64,000 nt of DNA from an uncultured Mollicutes bacterium (GCA_900539595.1 UQCQ01000005.1:50692-114691), one strand, 5' to 3'; shown: positions 7,524 through 17,239, counted from the first letter of the stretch. The notes: generated from the letters alone by a model not told the origin. Program-made: numbers and translations.

Positions 7524-8919
7524 ATGGAATTTATCGGGCGTAAAAGGGAACTTCAAGAGTTAGAAGAGCGTTATCAATCGGGAAGATTTGAAATGGGTGT
7601 CATCTACGGAGCAAGACGAATCGGAAAAACTTCTCTTCTAAAGAAATTTAGCGAGGATAAACCCTCTTTGTATTTTCAGGCAAGGAATCTAGCGAACTCG
7701 ATAATCGCGCCGCCTTTTCTTTCACGCTTAATCGCCTGTTAGGAATCCCCTACGAATTTATCTATCCCACCTATTCGGAGGCCTTTGACGCATTAATCCG
7801 ATATGCAGAGGCAAGCCCTTTGTCCTTGCGTTGGACGAGATTGCCTTTTTGGCCCAATCGGACAAAGCTTTCCTTTCCGAACTTCAATTTAACGTCGACC
7901 GCAAGTTCAAAAATACGGAATTCAAGTTTCTCTTATCTGGAAGCACGATTTCGTTGATGAAGGACATTCTAAAAGACAATCGCGGGCCCCTTTTTCAACG
8001 AAGCACCTTCCAAATGAACATCCGCAAACTTTATTTCAGTGATGCTTTGGCTTTTTTAAAAGGCGTTTCCAGCGAAGACAAAATTCGTTATCTCTCCATG
8101 TTTGGCGAACACCCCTTCTATTTGGAGATGATTGATTCCAAACTCTCCTTTGATGAAAACATCACCCGCTTGCTTTTCAACCGGTTCGGCAATCTTTTGG
8201 ATGCCCCCGATAAAGTTCTTCCTTTGGCCTCCAAGGACCAAAATACCTATAACACGATTCTAAAGGCTATCGCCCACCGTCGCAGAACCAACAAAGAAAT
8301 CGCGGACTATATCGGCAAAGACCCTAATTTCGTCGCCACCTATTTAGCCCGTTTAGTCGATAACGAAACGATAGAAAAGCGGGAATCCTTCAATAAAAAT
8401 CAAAAGATGAACTATTACGAAATCTCCGATTCTCTCCTCCGTTTTTGGTACCGCTTCATCTTCGATCATAAAGAAGAAATCGAATGGGACTTAGGCCCTG
8501 TTCTATATTCTCAAAATTCCCAAGAAATCCATCAATTCCTATCCTTGGGTTTTGAAGAGGTGGCTTTAAGTTATTTAAGCGAAAAGAATGTTCGCGGCGA
8601 ATTAGGCTTCCATTACGAGCCGCTCCGCGGCTATCACGTCGATAATTCCAAATTGGGACCTTCCGTGGAATTCGACGGGTTGGCCAAGGGGATCGGCGAG
8701 GGATCCGAACATTTACTCGTCGTTGAATGCAAATCCCGGACGAAGAAATTGTCTTTATCCGTCTTGGAACATTTAAAATCGAACCTCGCGGTTTTCCCTC
8801 CCTATCAATATGATTTCTATCTTTTCTCTAGGGCGGGATTTAGCGAGGATATCCTTGCTTTGAAAGACCCTTCCGTTCATTTGGTGAGCCTCGAAGATAT
8901 GGTTCGCGCTTCCCTTTGA
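7524..8919 (+). pseudogene. AAA ATPase of the DUF234 / archaeal-type class, two frameshifts
   Basis: Start ATG 7524, 6 bases after GGGAGG. Residues 1-50 (FIGRKRELQELEERY, Walker A YGARRIGKTS) are in frame 3. From about 7682 the sense continues in frame 2 (ESSELDNRAAFSFTLNRLLG), and from about 7811 in frame 1 (GKPFVLALDEIAFLAQSDKA, Walker B) to the stop. Both shifts equal loss of one base, probably in GCAAAGG and GAGGGC. The later part has an STxxL sensor region, a winged HTH (NKEIADYIGKDPNFVATYLA) and a C-terminal PD-(D/E)xK-like segment (FDGLAKG...VVECKSRTKK). Either a true pseudogene or homopolymer sequencing error. Confidence 0.85.
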
Positions 8920-8975
8920 TTCACCCAAACAAAAAAAGAAGGGGGGACGTGGATGCGTTTTCCCTTCCTTTCGAT

Positions 8976-9758
8976 TTATTTGGCTTCGGAATTTGGAACG
9001 GGGCTTTTATCCTCTAGCTTCTTTTGCTTATGCTTGCCAACGAGGTAATGGACATAATAAATGGAGCCAAGATAGAGGAGAATCACGGGGGCGGCGAGGT
9101 ACATATGCCAATAATTGAACGGGATGATGCTGTGGAGAAAAATCACCAAAGGGTTGATCTCGTTTTTCCCACAGATGGAGAACATGTAATTGACTTGAAT
9201 GAGGTCGCCTTTATAGTCACGGATATCGTTTTGGGCAAAATAACGGTTAAGCCCCACGTTACAAAAATAGACGAGGGTATAAAGAACCAAGGTGATGCCC
9301 ATCGTGGTGGCGATGTATTTGGCTTTTAATTCGATGTAACCGAAGCGAACCAAAAGAATGGGAAGGCCAAATTCGATGACGTGGGGGAAATAATACCAAA
9401 AGAACGTCCAAGAGAAGATATCGAAATTAGCGGCTCCGTTATTGACGATTAAGGCGATGAAGGCGCCCAAAGACCATAGCAATAAGCAATTCCCCAAAAC
9501 CTTGTTCTTGTTTAAAACAACGATGGGCAAAATCATCGCGTTAAAAGAGCAGAGTTCAAGGGGAAGGTATTCCAAAGGGCTATGCCACATCACCAAATTG
9601 AAGATGATGGCCCCGTATCCTAGTAACGAGAAGCCAAAATAGACCCACTTCCGGTACGGATCCTTAAGAAGTCTTCCTAGGCCATATAAGCCCAGGATGA
9701 GAAGCAAGCCAATGGCTAAGGTTATAAAGTGTGTAAGTGTAAAGGTTCCCCAAAGCAT
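8976..9758 (-). CDS. YwaF/TMEM164-like integral membrane protein (TIGR02206 family)
   Basis: 260 residues from the ATG at 9758, chosen because AAGG lies 6 bases upstream; a longer frame starts with TTG and has no ribosome site. Seven membrane segments are visible. The family marks are THFITLAIGLLLILGLYGLG at the N-terminus, LPLELCSFNAMILPIVVLNK in the third helix and YYFPHVIEFGLPILLV. Function in bacteria is not established. A charged, lysine-rich cytosolic tail ends the protein. It lies alone between two damaged genes. Confidence 0.7.
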   Translation of the reverse strand: MLWGTFTLTHFITLAIGLLLILGLYGLGRLLKDPYRKWVYFGFSLLGYGAIIFNLVMWHSPLEYLPLELCSFNAMILPIVVLNKNKVLGNCLLLWSLGAFIALIVNNGAANFDIFSWTFFWYYFPHVIEFGLPILLVRFGYIELKAKYIATTMGITLVLYTLVYFCNVGLNRYFAQNDIRDYKGDLIQVNYMFSICGKNEINPLVIFLHSIIPFNYWHMYLAAPVILLYLGSIYYVHYLVGKHKQKKLEDKSPVPNSEAK

Positions 9759-9883
9759 AGAAAACCTTAAGACCATAGGCCATGTAGCGTCAAAAGGCAA
9801 GGGCAATCGAATCGTTTATCGATACAGCTCTCGCTTCTTTTGCTATTGGAATGAGGCACGGCGCAGTTATTGGAGAGTCACTC

Positions 9884-10470
9884 CTACAAATAAATTCTAA
9901 ATGGATTTTCGTCTAATAGTTCCATGTGCCACAAACGGTAGATTCTATCGCTTGCAATATTGGAATCCCACTCCGTCAGGAAAACCTGGCCGTTGTTAAG
10001 GTAAAACGCAAAGATAATGGCGCCCGAACCCACCTGGATTTGGGGTTTGCCGAGAATCGAGACGACCTCCCCTATCGTCATACCCAATTTCACCCTTTGA
10101 GTGTCCTCCACCGAGGGCAGGATCATCCGAAACGGGTTGAACCAGGTGCCTTTGTCGGAAGGGTCGAACGCCTTGAAGAGGGCTATCGGATTTTGCTTCG
10201 GCAGCCAGGAAGCGAACGTGCCCCACTCCCTCTCTCTGAAATTCAGCGGCGGGACTCGCTTACGCCGAATAGGGGTGGGAAAATCGGCTTAGGGGAAACG
10301 GGCCTCACGGCAGCTGGCTTATCCTTGTCCACCGTCTTCGTTTGCGTTGATGATTCGTTGAGCGACTGTTCAAGCTGCGTTTGTGTACCGATTGGATTTT
10401 GGGCGTTGCCAACCGTGCCGAAAAACATGGATGTCGCGATGACGAACGCCTTTAGCCCCAATTGCTTCAT
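9884..10470 (-). pseudogene. Secreted SmpA/OmlA-like small protein, one frameshift
   Basis: The start at 10470 gives a signal peptide (MKQLGLKAFVIATSMFFGTV, cut near GNAQN) and a Thr/Ser-rich stretch to residue ~72. Near 10251 the sense moves by one base and continues as PPLNFREREWGTFASWLPK, through FDPSDKGTWFNPFRMILPS to LGMTIGEVVSILGKPQIQVG, the fold signature of SmpA/OmlA (BamE-like) proteins, and ends FRIYL. The shift equals loss of one C in TCCC(C)GCC. About 195 residues if repaired. In a Gram-positive host the BamE role does not apply; the domain may be a generic inhibitor-like fold. Function unknown. Confidence 0.6.
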
Positions 10471-10572
10471 TTAACGTCCTCTTTATAGGCTCATTTTTAC
10501 ACAAAAATAAGCGCTTTCAAGTTAAGAGTAAGCCACGATTGGGCGTACAAATGATACTTGTGAAGTGCGTTT

Positions 10573-11862
10573 TCAATCTTTCAACGCCGTTATGGGAAGA
10601 ATATACACGCCGTCAGCATTTTTATAAGCGGCGTTACCTACCCCATAGACAACGCATTTGCTAACGGGTTCTTTGCCCCCGTTAGCAACAATTTCATTGC
10701 AGACTTTCACGAGATTTTTCGACCCTTCTTCTGCTTTTGCTAGGCCCAATTTGATTTCAATGGCGCACCAATTGCCATCATCTAGTTCAATCACGGCATC
10801 GATCTCATTGTTTTTATAGTCCTGATAATGAAACAGCTTGCCTCCCATGGCTTGCGCATAAATGGATAAATCCCGTTCCACCAACGCTTCGAACATAAAC
10901 CCAAACGTATTCAAATCCCCCATCATTTTCTTCGGCGTGAGTCCAAGCATAGCGCAAGCCATCGCCGGATCCGAAAAATGCCTTTTTTCCATTTGCTTCA
11001 CGCGAAGCGAGGAACGCAGGTTCGTCGAAAAGGGTTCTTGATTGTTTAATAGGAACATCCGTTCAAAAGCATTTAAATATTTTGTAAGCGTGTTTTTACT
11101 GACGGTAGAGACATCATATTCCTCGATGTCTTTTAAAATACTTTGATTGGAAACAGTCGTGGATTCGTTTCTAGCCAAGGATTTTAGAATTAATTTTGCT
11201 TTATGCTCGTCATACTCTTGGCCATCCCCCAACCGTTTTAAGTCATTTTTAATAACATTTTCCATATAGCCAAGAGAAAGTTCGTTACATTCCTCCGGAC
11301 CTACGGACAAATTGCCGGGCCATCCACCCCGAGCAATGAGATAGGCGAGACGTTCCAAACTCGTTTGTTCATAAATTTTTGGGGTAAATTTATTTTCGCA
11401 TAGATCTTTTAGGGAAATATCACCGCTAGAATCCCCCGATTCATAGAGCGACATCGTATTCATTCGAATGCTTTTAATCCTGCCAACCCCACTATGCAAA
11501 ACGCCCTTAAGCGCAGGCGTCGATGAGCCCGTTAGGATGATTTGCCCTTTTTTACCGCTAGAATCTACGAATGCTCGTGTAGCATCCCAAAGAGAAGGAA
11601 CTTCTTGCCATTCGTCAATGAGGCGAGGCGCATCGCCCTTCAAAACGGTATAGGGTTCAATTTCGGCTAAAGTGCGATTGGAGAAATTCCCGCTAGGATC
11701 ACCGACAAGGAATTCGCTGTTTGCATGATAGGAAGATGTCCATGTTTTGCCACACCATTTGGGACCTTCGATGCACACAGCTCCAAAAATTTTTAGGTCC
11801 CTATCAATAATGGAATCCACGACTCTTGCTTTGTAGTGGAGCTTATTCACGATTTTCCCCAT
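10573..11862 (-). CDS. AAA ATPase with DUF4143 (wHTH plus PD-(D/E)xK-like) domain, copy 1
   Basis: 429 residues from ATG 11862 (GGAGG 5 bases upstream). Walker A is GPKWCGKT (residues 33-40), Walker B RLIDEWQ, sensor ILTGSS. The middle holds a winged HTH (TVSKNTLTKYLNAFERMFLL). The C-terminal third has the nuclease-like order E-x-D ... E-x-K in NNEIDAVIELDDG and AIEIKLG. The variant P-loop GPKWCGK is shared with the copy at 49788-51086 but not with the ATPase at 58727. Five 23-bp direct repeats cover its promoter. Function of this family is not established; the HTH and the repeat array suggest self-regulation, the nuclease fold a role in conflict or DNA handling. Confidence 0.88.
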   Translation of the reverse strand: MGKIVNKLHYKARVVDSIIDRDLKIFGAVCIEGPKWCGKTWTSSYHANSEFLVGDPSGNFSNRTLAEIEPYTVLKGDAPRLIDEWQEVPSLWDATRAFVDSSGKKGQIILTGSSTPALKGVLHSGVGRIKSIRMNTMSLYESGDSSGDISLKDLCENKFTPKIYEQTSLERLAYLIARGGWPGNLSVGPEECNELSLGYMENVIKNDLKRLGDGQEYDEHKAKLILKSLARNESTTVSNQSILKDIEEYDVSTVSKNTLTKYLNAFERMFLLNNQEPFSTNLRSSLRVKQMEKRHFSDPAMACAMLGLTPKKMMGDLNTFGFMFEALVERDLSIYAQAMGGKLFHYQDYKNNEIDAVIELDDGNWCAIEIKLGLAKAEEGSKNLVKVCNEIVANGGKEPVSKCVVYGVGNAAYKNADGVYILPITALKD

Positions 11863-11897
11863 AGAATCCTCCATTTTTGGTTAACAAATTCGAGGTT

Positions 11898-11926
11898 AAT
11901 GTAATGCATTGACCCACATTTGTCAA
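11898..11926 (-). promoter_or_regulatory. Promoter of DUF4143 ATPase copy 1
   Basis: On the minus strand: -35 TTGACA (11921-11926, consensus), 17-bp spacer, -10 TACATT (11898-11903), 36 bases before the ATG. The first 23-bp repeat core (GGTCAAT, 11908-11914) lies inside the spacer, 4 bases from the -10 box. Confidence 0.75.
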
Positions 11927-12022
11927 TTTTATTGACCCATATTTTGCATTTCTATTGACCAAGATTTTTATTTTTCATTGACCTGTTTTTTCGATTTTGA
12001 TTGACCAAGATTTTAGATTGGG
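11908..12022. repeat. 23-bp tandem array A1 (five units, core ATTGACC)
   Basis: ATTGACC starts at 11908, 11931, 11954, 11977 and 12000, an exact 23-base spacing. The rest of each unit is T-rich and only partly conserved (AAGATTTTTATTTTTC type). It lies directly upstream of the DUF4143 ATPase and overlaps its promoter. Confidence 0.95.
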
Positions 12023-12169
12023 GGAGGATAGAAGTTATGCTTTTTAGATATAGGGCGATTTAGATTTGTACACTGTGAATAAAAAATTGCCTAATTTCAG
12101 CATCTTTTTATTGATTCCTTTGATAGAATCCCTCGAGTTTTCTCAAATCGTTGGCAGAAAACACAAAAT

Positions 12170-12561
12170 AAGGAGATTTAAGGACAACGACAAAAACAAG
12201 CAAGAGCCGCCAGGCTCAAGAAATTGTTCGCGTCGGTCCTGAAGCGAGGGATTATCGCGTCACGCTGCTGCTCGACACGATCATCGGTGTCTTCGTCGGA
12301 CCTCTCGTCGGCATGGGACGCTTCGGCATGCCCCCCCGATTCGGGACTTTGATTACTCTTCCGCGCGAGCACCCTCACCTTTGGTGGAATCCTCCAAATC
12401 GGCTGCAAGAGATGGTTCAAAGAGAACTTCATGTTCGAACCCTTTGACCGTAAAGTTCAGCACATCAAAAAACAGCAAGCCCATTCAAATCACCTGCATG
12501 ATGATCTGCTGCTCCTTGATGATCTTCGTGGTCGTCGCAGGCTTCATGCCCGCTATGTAAT
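12170..12561 (+). pseudogene. Remnant of a small membrane protein gene
   Basis: AAGGAG at 12171-12176 precedes sense in several frames without one open frame. Pieces visible: RAARLKKLFASVLKRGIIAS, then in another frame LLLDTIIGVFVGPLVGMGRF, then TLTFGGILQIGCKRWFKENF, then ITCMMICCSLMIFVVVAGFM before TAA near 12559. Several frame changes over 390 bases and a terminator right after it point to a decayed gene of about 130 residues with two or three membrane segments. Family not recognised. Confidence 0.4.
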
Positions 12562-12580
12562 TAGCAAAAACTAGTATGGA

Positions 12581-12616
12581 AAACTGTCACGGCTAAGTTC
12601 GTGGCAGTTTTTGTTT
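12581..12616 (+). terminator. Terminator after the membrane-gene remnant
   Basis: AAACTGTCACG and CGTGGCAGTTT pair around an 8-base loop and are followed by a T run. Confidence 0.8.
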
Positions 12617-12696
12617 TAAAATGCCAGTAATCATCGATATTATTGGCTGAGTATGGAGCGTAAAAAACAAAAGATACTCGGTTGCTGTTGCAAACA

Positions 12697-12811
12697 TTTG
12701 TGGCATTTCGTTGCAAACTTTTGTGGTGTTTTACTTCCAACTTTTGTGGTATTTTACTTCCAACTTTTGCGGTGTTTCATTTTACATTTTCGCGGTAAAA
12801 ACCAACGGCCT
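12697..12811. repeat. 23-bp tandem array A2 (five units, core TTTGTGG), no ATPase gene
   Basis: TTTGTGG starts at 12697, 12720 and 12743; the variants TTTGCGG and TTCGCGG start at 12766 and 12789. All spacings are 23 bases. Units two and three are nearly identical over the full length (TTTTACTTCCAACT ends both). It lies between the membrane-gene remnant and the 3' end of the PI-PLC gene, and I see no promoter with the geometry of array A1. Confidence 0.93.
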
Positions 12812-12848
12812 GCAGAGATACTCCGCTCTACCGTTATGGAATATAGTC

Positions 12849-13835
12849 TTACTTCAAAAGCCCTTTTGAAGCATTTAATTTCACGATGGATTCGACCTTG
12901 GTTTCGTCTAAGAAGTCACGCATAATGACGTTAACGTCGAAGAAATAGTCTTGCTGAGGCAAGTTCTCAATAAAGACGTTCATATTCGCTTCGTGACTTC
13001 TTTCGCGGTGATATGGGCCGAAGACGAGTTTAGAATCCGTAAGCTGACATTGCCAAACAAAGATGCCTTTATGCCCTTCTTCTTCCTTTTTGGTTTGGAT
13101 TTTATCCATGTAATAGTCCAAGGCTTCATCGATAAATTGCTTTGATTTCATCGCGTGATACGAAGAAATATAGCAAGAATCCAAAGCCTGGCCTTTTTGG
13201 GTGCAGGTATCATTATTCCTGCTGAAAATATGGGCCTCTTTAACAAATGGGGAATCATCTCCAAAGAAAACAATGCACTTGCCCCTGGTGTCCTTAAGAC
13301 GAAGTTCATCGACGAAGGCCAATTCGCTTTGATCATCGTTTTGAACAACGAGATGGTCTTTTAGTTTCTCCAAGACCGTGTGATAGACGTATTCATCGCT
13401 TCCGTTTTTAAAGTGTTGGAAATCTAAAAGGAGAGTTTCGCTGGGGTTTTCTTCGATGAACGAAGCGATATCATCCAAAATGGGATCGAACCGAACTCCA
13501 TTGATGATGGAATGGTAAATCACATAGTCATTCTTGACGCGATTGACCCGTAAATCAAAATAACGGACTCCTAAATTCAATTGTTCCTTCACGCTTAAAT
13601 GTTGGGTCTTGCCCAGCCAACTCATTCCATTGGTTCCGGCATCATGGCTGCCAGGCAAAACAATTTCATTCAAACGGGCCTCGTCATTGAGGGTATCCAT
13701 CCATTGGGTTAAGCCGGGGTTCATCTGTTCGTATTTCCGAAAGCAGGTCATGGACGCGATAAAAGTTCCAGCCCCTGCCCCTATAGTAAGCAAAACTGCT
13801 CCTGCAATAATAAAACCCTTACACCACTTCTTCAT
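12849..13835 (-). CDS. Membrane-anchored PI-PLC X-domain phosphodiesterase
   Basis: 328 residues. An N-terminal hydrophobic segment (residues ~8-27) acts as signal or anchor. The X domain follows: PGSHDAGT holds the first catalytic His and VIYHSIINGVRFDPILDDI the second. The family cleaves phosphatidylinositol or GPI by acid-base catalysis; some members are better described as glycerophosphodiester-type enzymes, so the substrate is uncertain. Outer-face location is expected. Transcribed alone; the ATG follows AGAGGG by about 7 bases. The 3' end abuts the repeat array A2. Confidence 0.85.
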   Translation of the reverse strand: MKKWCKGFIIAGAVLLTIGAGAGTFIASMTCFRKYEQMNPGLTQWMDTLNDEARLNEIVLPGSHDAGTNGMSWLGKTQHLSVKEQLNLGVRYFDLRVNRVKNDYVIYHSIINGVRFDPILDDIASFIEENPSETLLLDFQHFKNGSDEYVYHTVLEKLKDHLVVQNDDQSELAFVDELRLKDTRGKCIVFFGDDSPFVKEAHIFSRNNDTCTQKGQALDSCYISSYHAMKSKQFIDEALDYYMDKIQTKKEEEGHKGIFVWQCQLTDSKLVFGPYHRERSHEANMNVFIENLPQQDYFFDVNVIMRDFLDETKVESIVKLNASKGLLK

Positions 13836-13935
13836 CGAGGACCCTCTTAACGCTTTCTTTTTGGATTATATCAAGAAAAGGCAGGGCATTGAACCGCCCT
13901 GCGCCTCGCGGTATTAGAAATCATCCCGATTCGTC

Positions 13936-14406
13936 TTAACGATTCTTGGGGTCCAGCTCAAAATACACCCTTCCCGATTCTTGGCTGGCTCCGAGTTTTT
14001 GATAAAATTCGATGGATGGGGTATTCCAATCCAAGCAACTCCATTCGAGTTTGGTGTAGCCTTCGCCTTGAATCCATTCCACCAATTGAGTGAAAAAGAC
14101 CCTGCCATATCCTTGATGACGGTGTTCCGGACGGATATACAAATCCTCCACATGGACGTTGGCTTTTGCAGAGAACGAACCAAAAGTCGGGTAATAAATC
14201 GCATAACCGATGTTATGTCCTTCTTCGTTTTCAGCAAGGAGGGCGGTAGCAACCTGCTTTTCGAAAAGCCATTCTTTCAATTGTTCTTTCGTACCTGTCA
14301 TATCTTGGGGACGTTTTTCATAAGCGGCGAGCCCATTAACCAACTCAAAAAGGATATCGATATCTTCTTCTGTTGCTTTTCTTAACGTTAAGCGTTTTGC
14401 TTCCAT
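13936..14406 (-). CDS. GNAT-family N-acetyltransferase
   Basis: 156 residues from ATG 14406, preceded by GGAGGGG; an upstream ATG inside that ribosome site is rejected. The acetyl-CoA loop reads RPEHRHQGYGRVFF and the C-terminal motif WNTPSIEFYQKLGA. The N-terminus (LTLRKATEEDIDILFELVNG) and the acceptor region VEDLYIRPE resemble diamine (spermidine/spermine-type) acetyltransferases, but the acceptor cannot be fixed. Confidence 0.85.
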   Translation of the reverse strand: MEAKRLTLRKATEEDIDILFELVNGLAAYEKRPQDMTGTKEQLKEWLFEKQVATALLAENEEGHNIGYAIYYPTFGSFSAKANVHVEDLYIRPEHRHQGYGRVFFTQLVEWIQGEGYTKLEWSCLDWNTPSIEFYQKLGASQESGRVYFELDPKNR

Positions 14407-14495
14407 ATCCGACCCCTCCATTTATGGCTTTTGCCTTCTCTTCCTAGAGATTCTATCAAGAATATATCTTTTTATTCTCGCTTCTAGATAAAGCA

Positions 14496-14522
14496 AACGG
14501 CCCCGTTATTTACGGAGCCGTT
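14496..14522. terminator. Terminator hairpin between the lipoprotein and GNAT genes
   Basis: AACGGCCCCGT (14496-14506) and ACGGAGCCGTT (14512-14522) pair with one mismatch. On the minus strand it follows the lipoprotein gene stop. Confidence 0.6.
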
Positions 14523-14548
14523 ACGCGCTTATAAAAACGGAAGGATAT

Positions 14549-15873
14549 TTATTCCAAGACGTAAGAAATCGTAATGGAAGCGTTCTTGGATGCGTAAATC
14601 GTCGATTCGTCAATCAATTGGAAGAAAGAATTTCCTGCTGGAATCGGATAAGTATAAACGCCATCCGTATAAGTTGGGGTCACCGCGGTGCCCGGATTGA
14701 TATCCGAAATCACCGAGGAAGAAACGTAGCAGCTAAGAACACCGTAAAAGTCGTGTTTAGAAACATCCTTTTCCGTAACCGTGAGGAGGTCAACGTGCCA
14801 AGCGAATCCACGTTATAAAGGTATCCCGATCCTTTTTTGGCATTTCTAAATTGAATGCAGTTGTCGATCGCCATGATCGAATCCAATTTGAACAGGGTAT
14901 TGTTCTTCGTGATTTCAGACTCCTCGGTGCCGTATTTCGTAGGGAAATCGGAAGGAGAGAATTCCACGTTATTGGCCCCAGGGATAATGGGGACATATTT
15001 GGAAATTTGAATGAAGAAATAGCCTTCACTAGCCATGTATTCGACTTTGAGCAGTTTGGCTTCGTTGATCGCGGTGCCGTTTTCCGAATCAACAGTATAC
15101 CCGGCATTGGCCAAAGCGGTTTCGTAGTTGGCTACATAAGTCGCTTCTTCGATGCTGGTATCGTAATTCCCGCCAACTAAGAAATAGGTTTCTCCGGAAG
15201 CATAGCCATCATACTTCTGTCCCGATAGCAAAGGGAAAGAAGGGAGGGCCGATTCATCGACTTTTTCGAGTTTAAAGAAGGCAGCAATCGCTTCATAGGG
15301 GAAGGTTTCATAGGTAGGGGCCCCTACTTCATACCAAGCGAAGATTTCAAAGGCGTCGAAATTGAGATTATAGTCGAGCTGAACGACGATAAAATCGTTC
15401 GAATCTTCAATCGCGTAGGTGTAATAATAAAAATCGCCATCTTCGTCGGTTTCTTTGCTGTCGAAAACAAAGGAAGCAGCGGTTAGTTGTTTCCCATAAC
15501 TTTCCGACAAATCGCCGCATTCTCCATCATAGGCGATGAAGCATTCTTCATCTTCATCCGTTCCACTGGCGTTGACATAGGCGTTAGTAAAGCCTTCGGG
15601 GAAGGGCAAACAGGTATATCCATTGAGATACTTGGACATATCCTTCAAATCGGATTCCGACCATGCCGTCGGATTCGTTTCATCTGGTGTAGATTCGGTG
15701 GTATTTCCTGAAGACGTGGAGGATCCTCCAACGTTTTGAGACGTCGTGGAGGAGGTGGCACTTCCGTTATTAGAAGCATTCCCCGCGTTGCTGGACGTTT
15801 CTTTTCCAGAACCACAAGAAACTAATCCCATGCACATCGATGCAAGGGCTAAGGCAATCCATTTTTTAGTCAT
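14549..15873 (-). pseudogene. Secreted lipoprotein of unknown function, one frameshift near the C-terminus
   Basis: Starts MTKKWIALALASMCMGLVSC; the lipobox LVSC marks a lipoprotein, followed by a Ser/Thr/Asn-rich linker of ~45 residues and an acidic ~300-residue outer domain with repeated Y-F-L-V/G patterns. The frame ends early, but moving one base at about 14793 restores sense (VTEKDVSKHDFYGVLSCYVS to ASITISYVLE) and a stop at 14549. The shift equals loss of one T in ACGTTTGAC. Repaired length is about 441 residues. No known domain recognised. Confidence 0.7.
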
Positions 15874-16018
15874 TTTTTAACCTCTAAAATATGGGGTTAT
15901 TCTAAAACAATTCCTAATAGGAATAAATTTCTTTTTAAAGCCGCCACAAAAGACCGAGCGTCGAATTTATGACTACAAAGAAGAAATGGACGCATGTTCT
16001 TTTAATCAGGGGCAACAT

Positions 16019-16069
16019 TATCGGCAATAAATCGAAAACTTATATAAACTATTGCGTTTTTTGCCGATA
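16019..16069 (+). promoter_or_regulatory. 9-bp inverted repeat upstream of fic
   Basis: TATCGGCAA (16019-16027) and TTGCCGATA (16061-16069) enclose an AT-rich region with TATATAAACT, a possible promoter. It lies ~140 bases before the Fic start. Nothing else is recognisable between 15874 and 16211. Confidence 0.4.
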
Positions 16070-16211
16070 GATAGATATTACCGTTATGAGTGAATTCATA
16101 AGCGTCAAAGAAGCATCCATTCAATGGAATCGCGGGTCGTGCCCGGCAAATCCTTGACAATAACGCGTTCGGAACTATTGCTCCCTGGGGAGAGTAAATG
16201 GAGCGATTTTA

Positions 16212-17002
16212 ATGGGAAAAACATGGAAAATTCCCGCGGGAGCAAAGAAACCGATCCGAGCCAATGAAAAAGAAGGAAAAAACTATCTTTTGGAGAGGCT
16301 ACGCTTAGAAAAGAAGAATCAAATCAAAGGCGGCATCTACCATAAGCTGATGATTGACCTCACCTTCCATTCCAACCATATGGAAGGCAATGAACTCACT
16401 CACGATGAGACGAGATACATCTTCGAAACAAGAACGATAGGAATCGAGAAGAATACCAGCAAAAAGTGGACGACATTTTGGAAACGATGAATCATTTTGC
16501 CGCCATCGATCGCGTCATTGATTTCGCTAATTATCCGTTAAGCGAAGCTTTTATCAAAGAACTGCATCGAATCCTAAAATCGAATACCGTCGATTCTAGG
16601 CTCCCTTATTTTTCTGTTGGCGATTATAAGAAGATGCCCAATGAAGTTGGCGGTTTGGAAACAACTCACCCAAGGCTTGTGAAATCCGAAATGAAGAAAC
16701 TCCTTAGCCAATATAGCAAAAAGGAAAGCCATTCTTTAGAAGAAATCGTGGAATTTCATGTCCAATTTGAAAGGATTCACCCCTTTCAAGACGGAAACGG
16801 AAGGGTGGGCCGCTTAATCGCTTTCAAAGAATGTCTAAAGAACAACCTGGTTCCCTTTATTATTTTCGACGATAAAAAGGTTTTTTATTACCGGGGATTA
16901 AAGAATTGGGATCAAGAACGTGGATGGCTCATGGACACCTGTCTAGAAGGGCAAGATCTCGTGAAGACGTATTTGAATTATTTCAATATTGCCTATCGAT
17001 AA
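16212..17002 (+). pseudogene. Class II Fic/DOC AMP-transferase, one frameshift
   Basis: Fic proteins transfer AMP (or another phosphate moiety) to target hydroxyls. The N-terminal inhibitory helix (S/T)xxxE(G/N) is present as SNHMEGN (residues ~55-61), which marks a self-inhibited class II enzyme; the catalytic motif is HPFQDGNGRVGR. The frame breaks at 16461-16466: adding one A to the AAAAA run joins IEKNTSKK to VDDILETMNHFAAI without gap. The ATG at 16212 follows GGAG by 8 bases. No separate antitoxin is adjacent. Repaired length ~263 residues. Confidence 0.85.
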
Positions 17003-17018
17003 AACGAAAGCCCATAAA

Positions 17019-17059
17019 AGAAAAAAGTACTGACTGCAGCAATCAATACTTTCTTTTTT
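17019..17059. terminator. Terminator after fic
   Basis: AGAAAAAAGTA and TACTTTCTTTTTT form a stem around a ~16-base loop, with A and T runs on the two sides. Confidence 0.65.
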
Positions 17060-17061
17060 AT

Positions 17062-17091
17062 TGGCGCGCCGGGACGGATTCGAACCGGCGA
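17062..17091 (-). repeat. Copy of the tRNA-Arg 3' end (possible att site)
   Basis: Thirty bases identical to the 3' end, including CCA, of the tRNA-Arg at 17778-17854. Beyond base 17091 the match stops at once and no anticodon or D arm can be built, so this is a fragment and not a second tRNA. It bounds a ~716-bp segment whose other end is the tRNA gene, the classical footprint of tRNA-targeted integration. Confidence 0.85.
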
Positions 17092-17239
17092 GTCACATAT
17101 CGCGATGGGGGCATTCCCCATTCGCTTTTGGTATCGAAGTTCGACTTGGGAAGCGAGGTGCATCCAACCTCGGAGACGAGGGGATTGAAAGATAAACGAG
17201 CAGTTAGTTAATTCCTCAGTTTCCAAGATAATATCCATT

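Noticed and set aside
7194..7556. 120-residue minus-strand frame
   Set aside because: It overlaps the start and promoter palindrome of the ATPase gene, has no ribosome site and no family resemblance.
11908..12811. The periodic arrays as CRISPR
   Set aside because: Units are 23 bases in total with 7-8 conserved bases; there are no spacers of 30 or more bases, no long identical repeats and no cas genes in the window.
17062..17160. A second tRNA gene
   Set aside because: Only the last 30 bases match a tRNA; no acceptor partner, D arm or anticodon arm can be folded in the adjoining bases.
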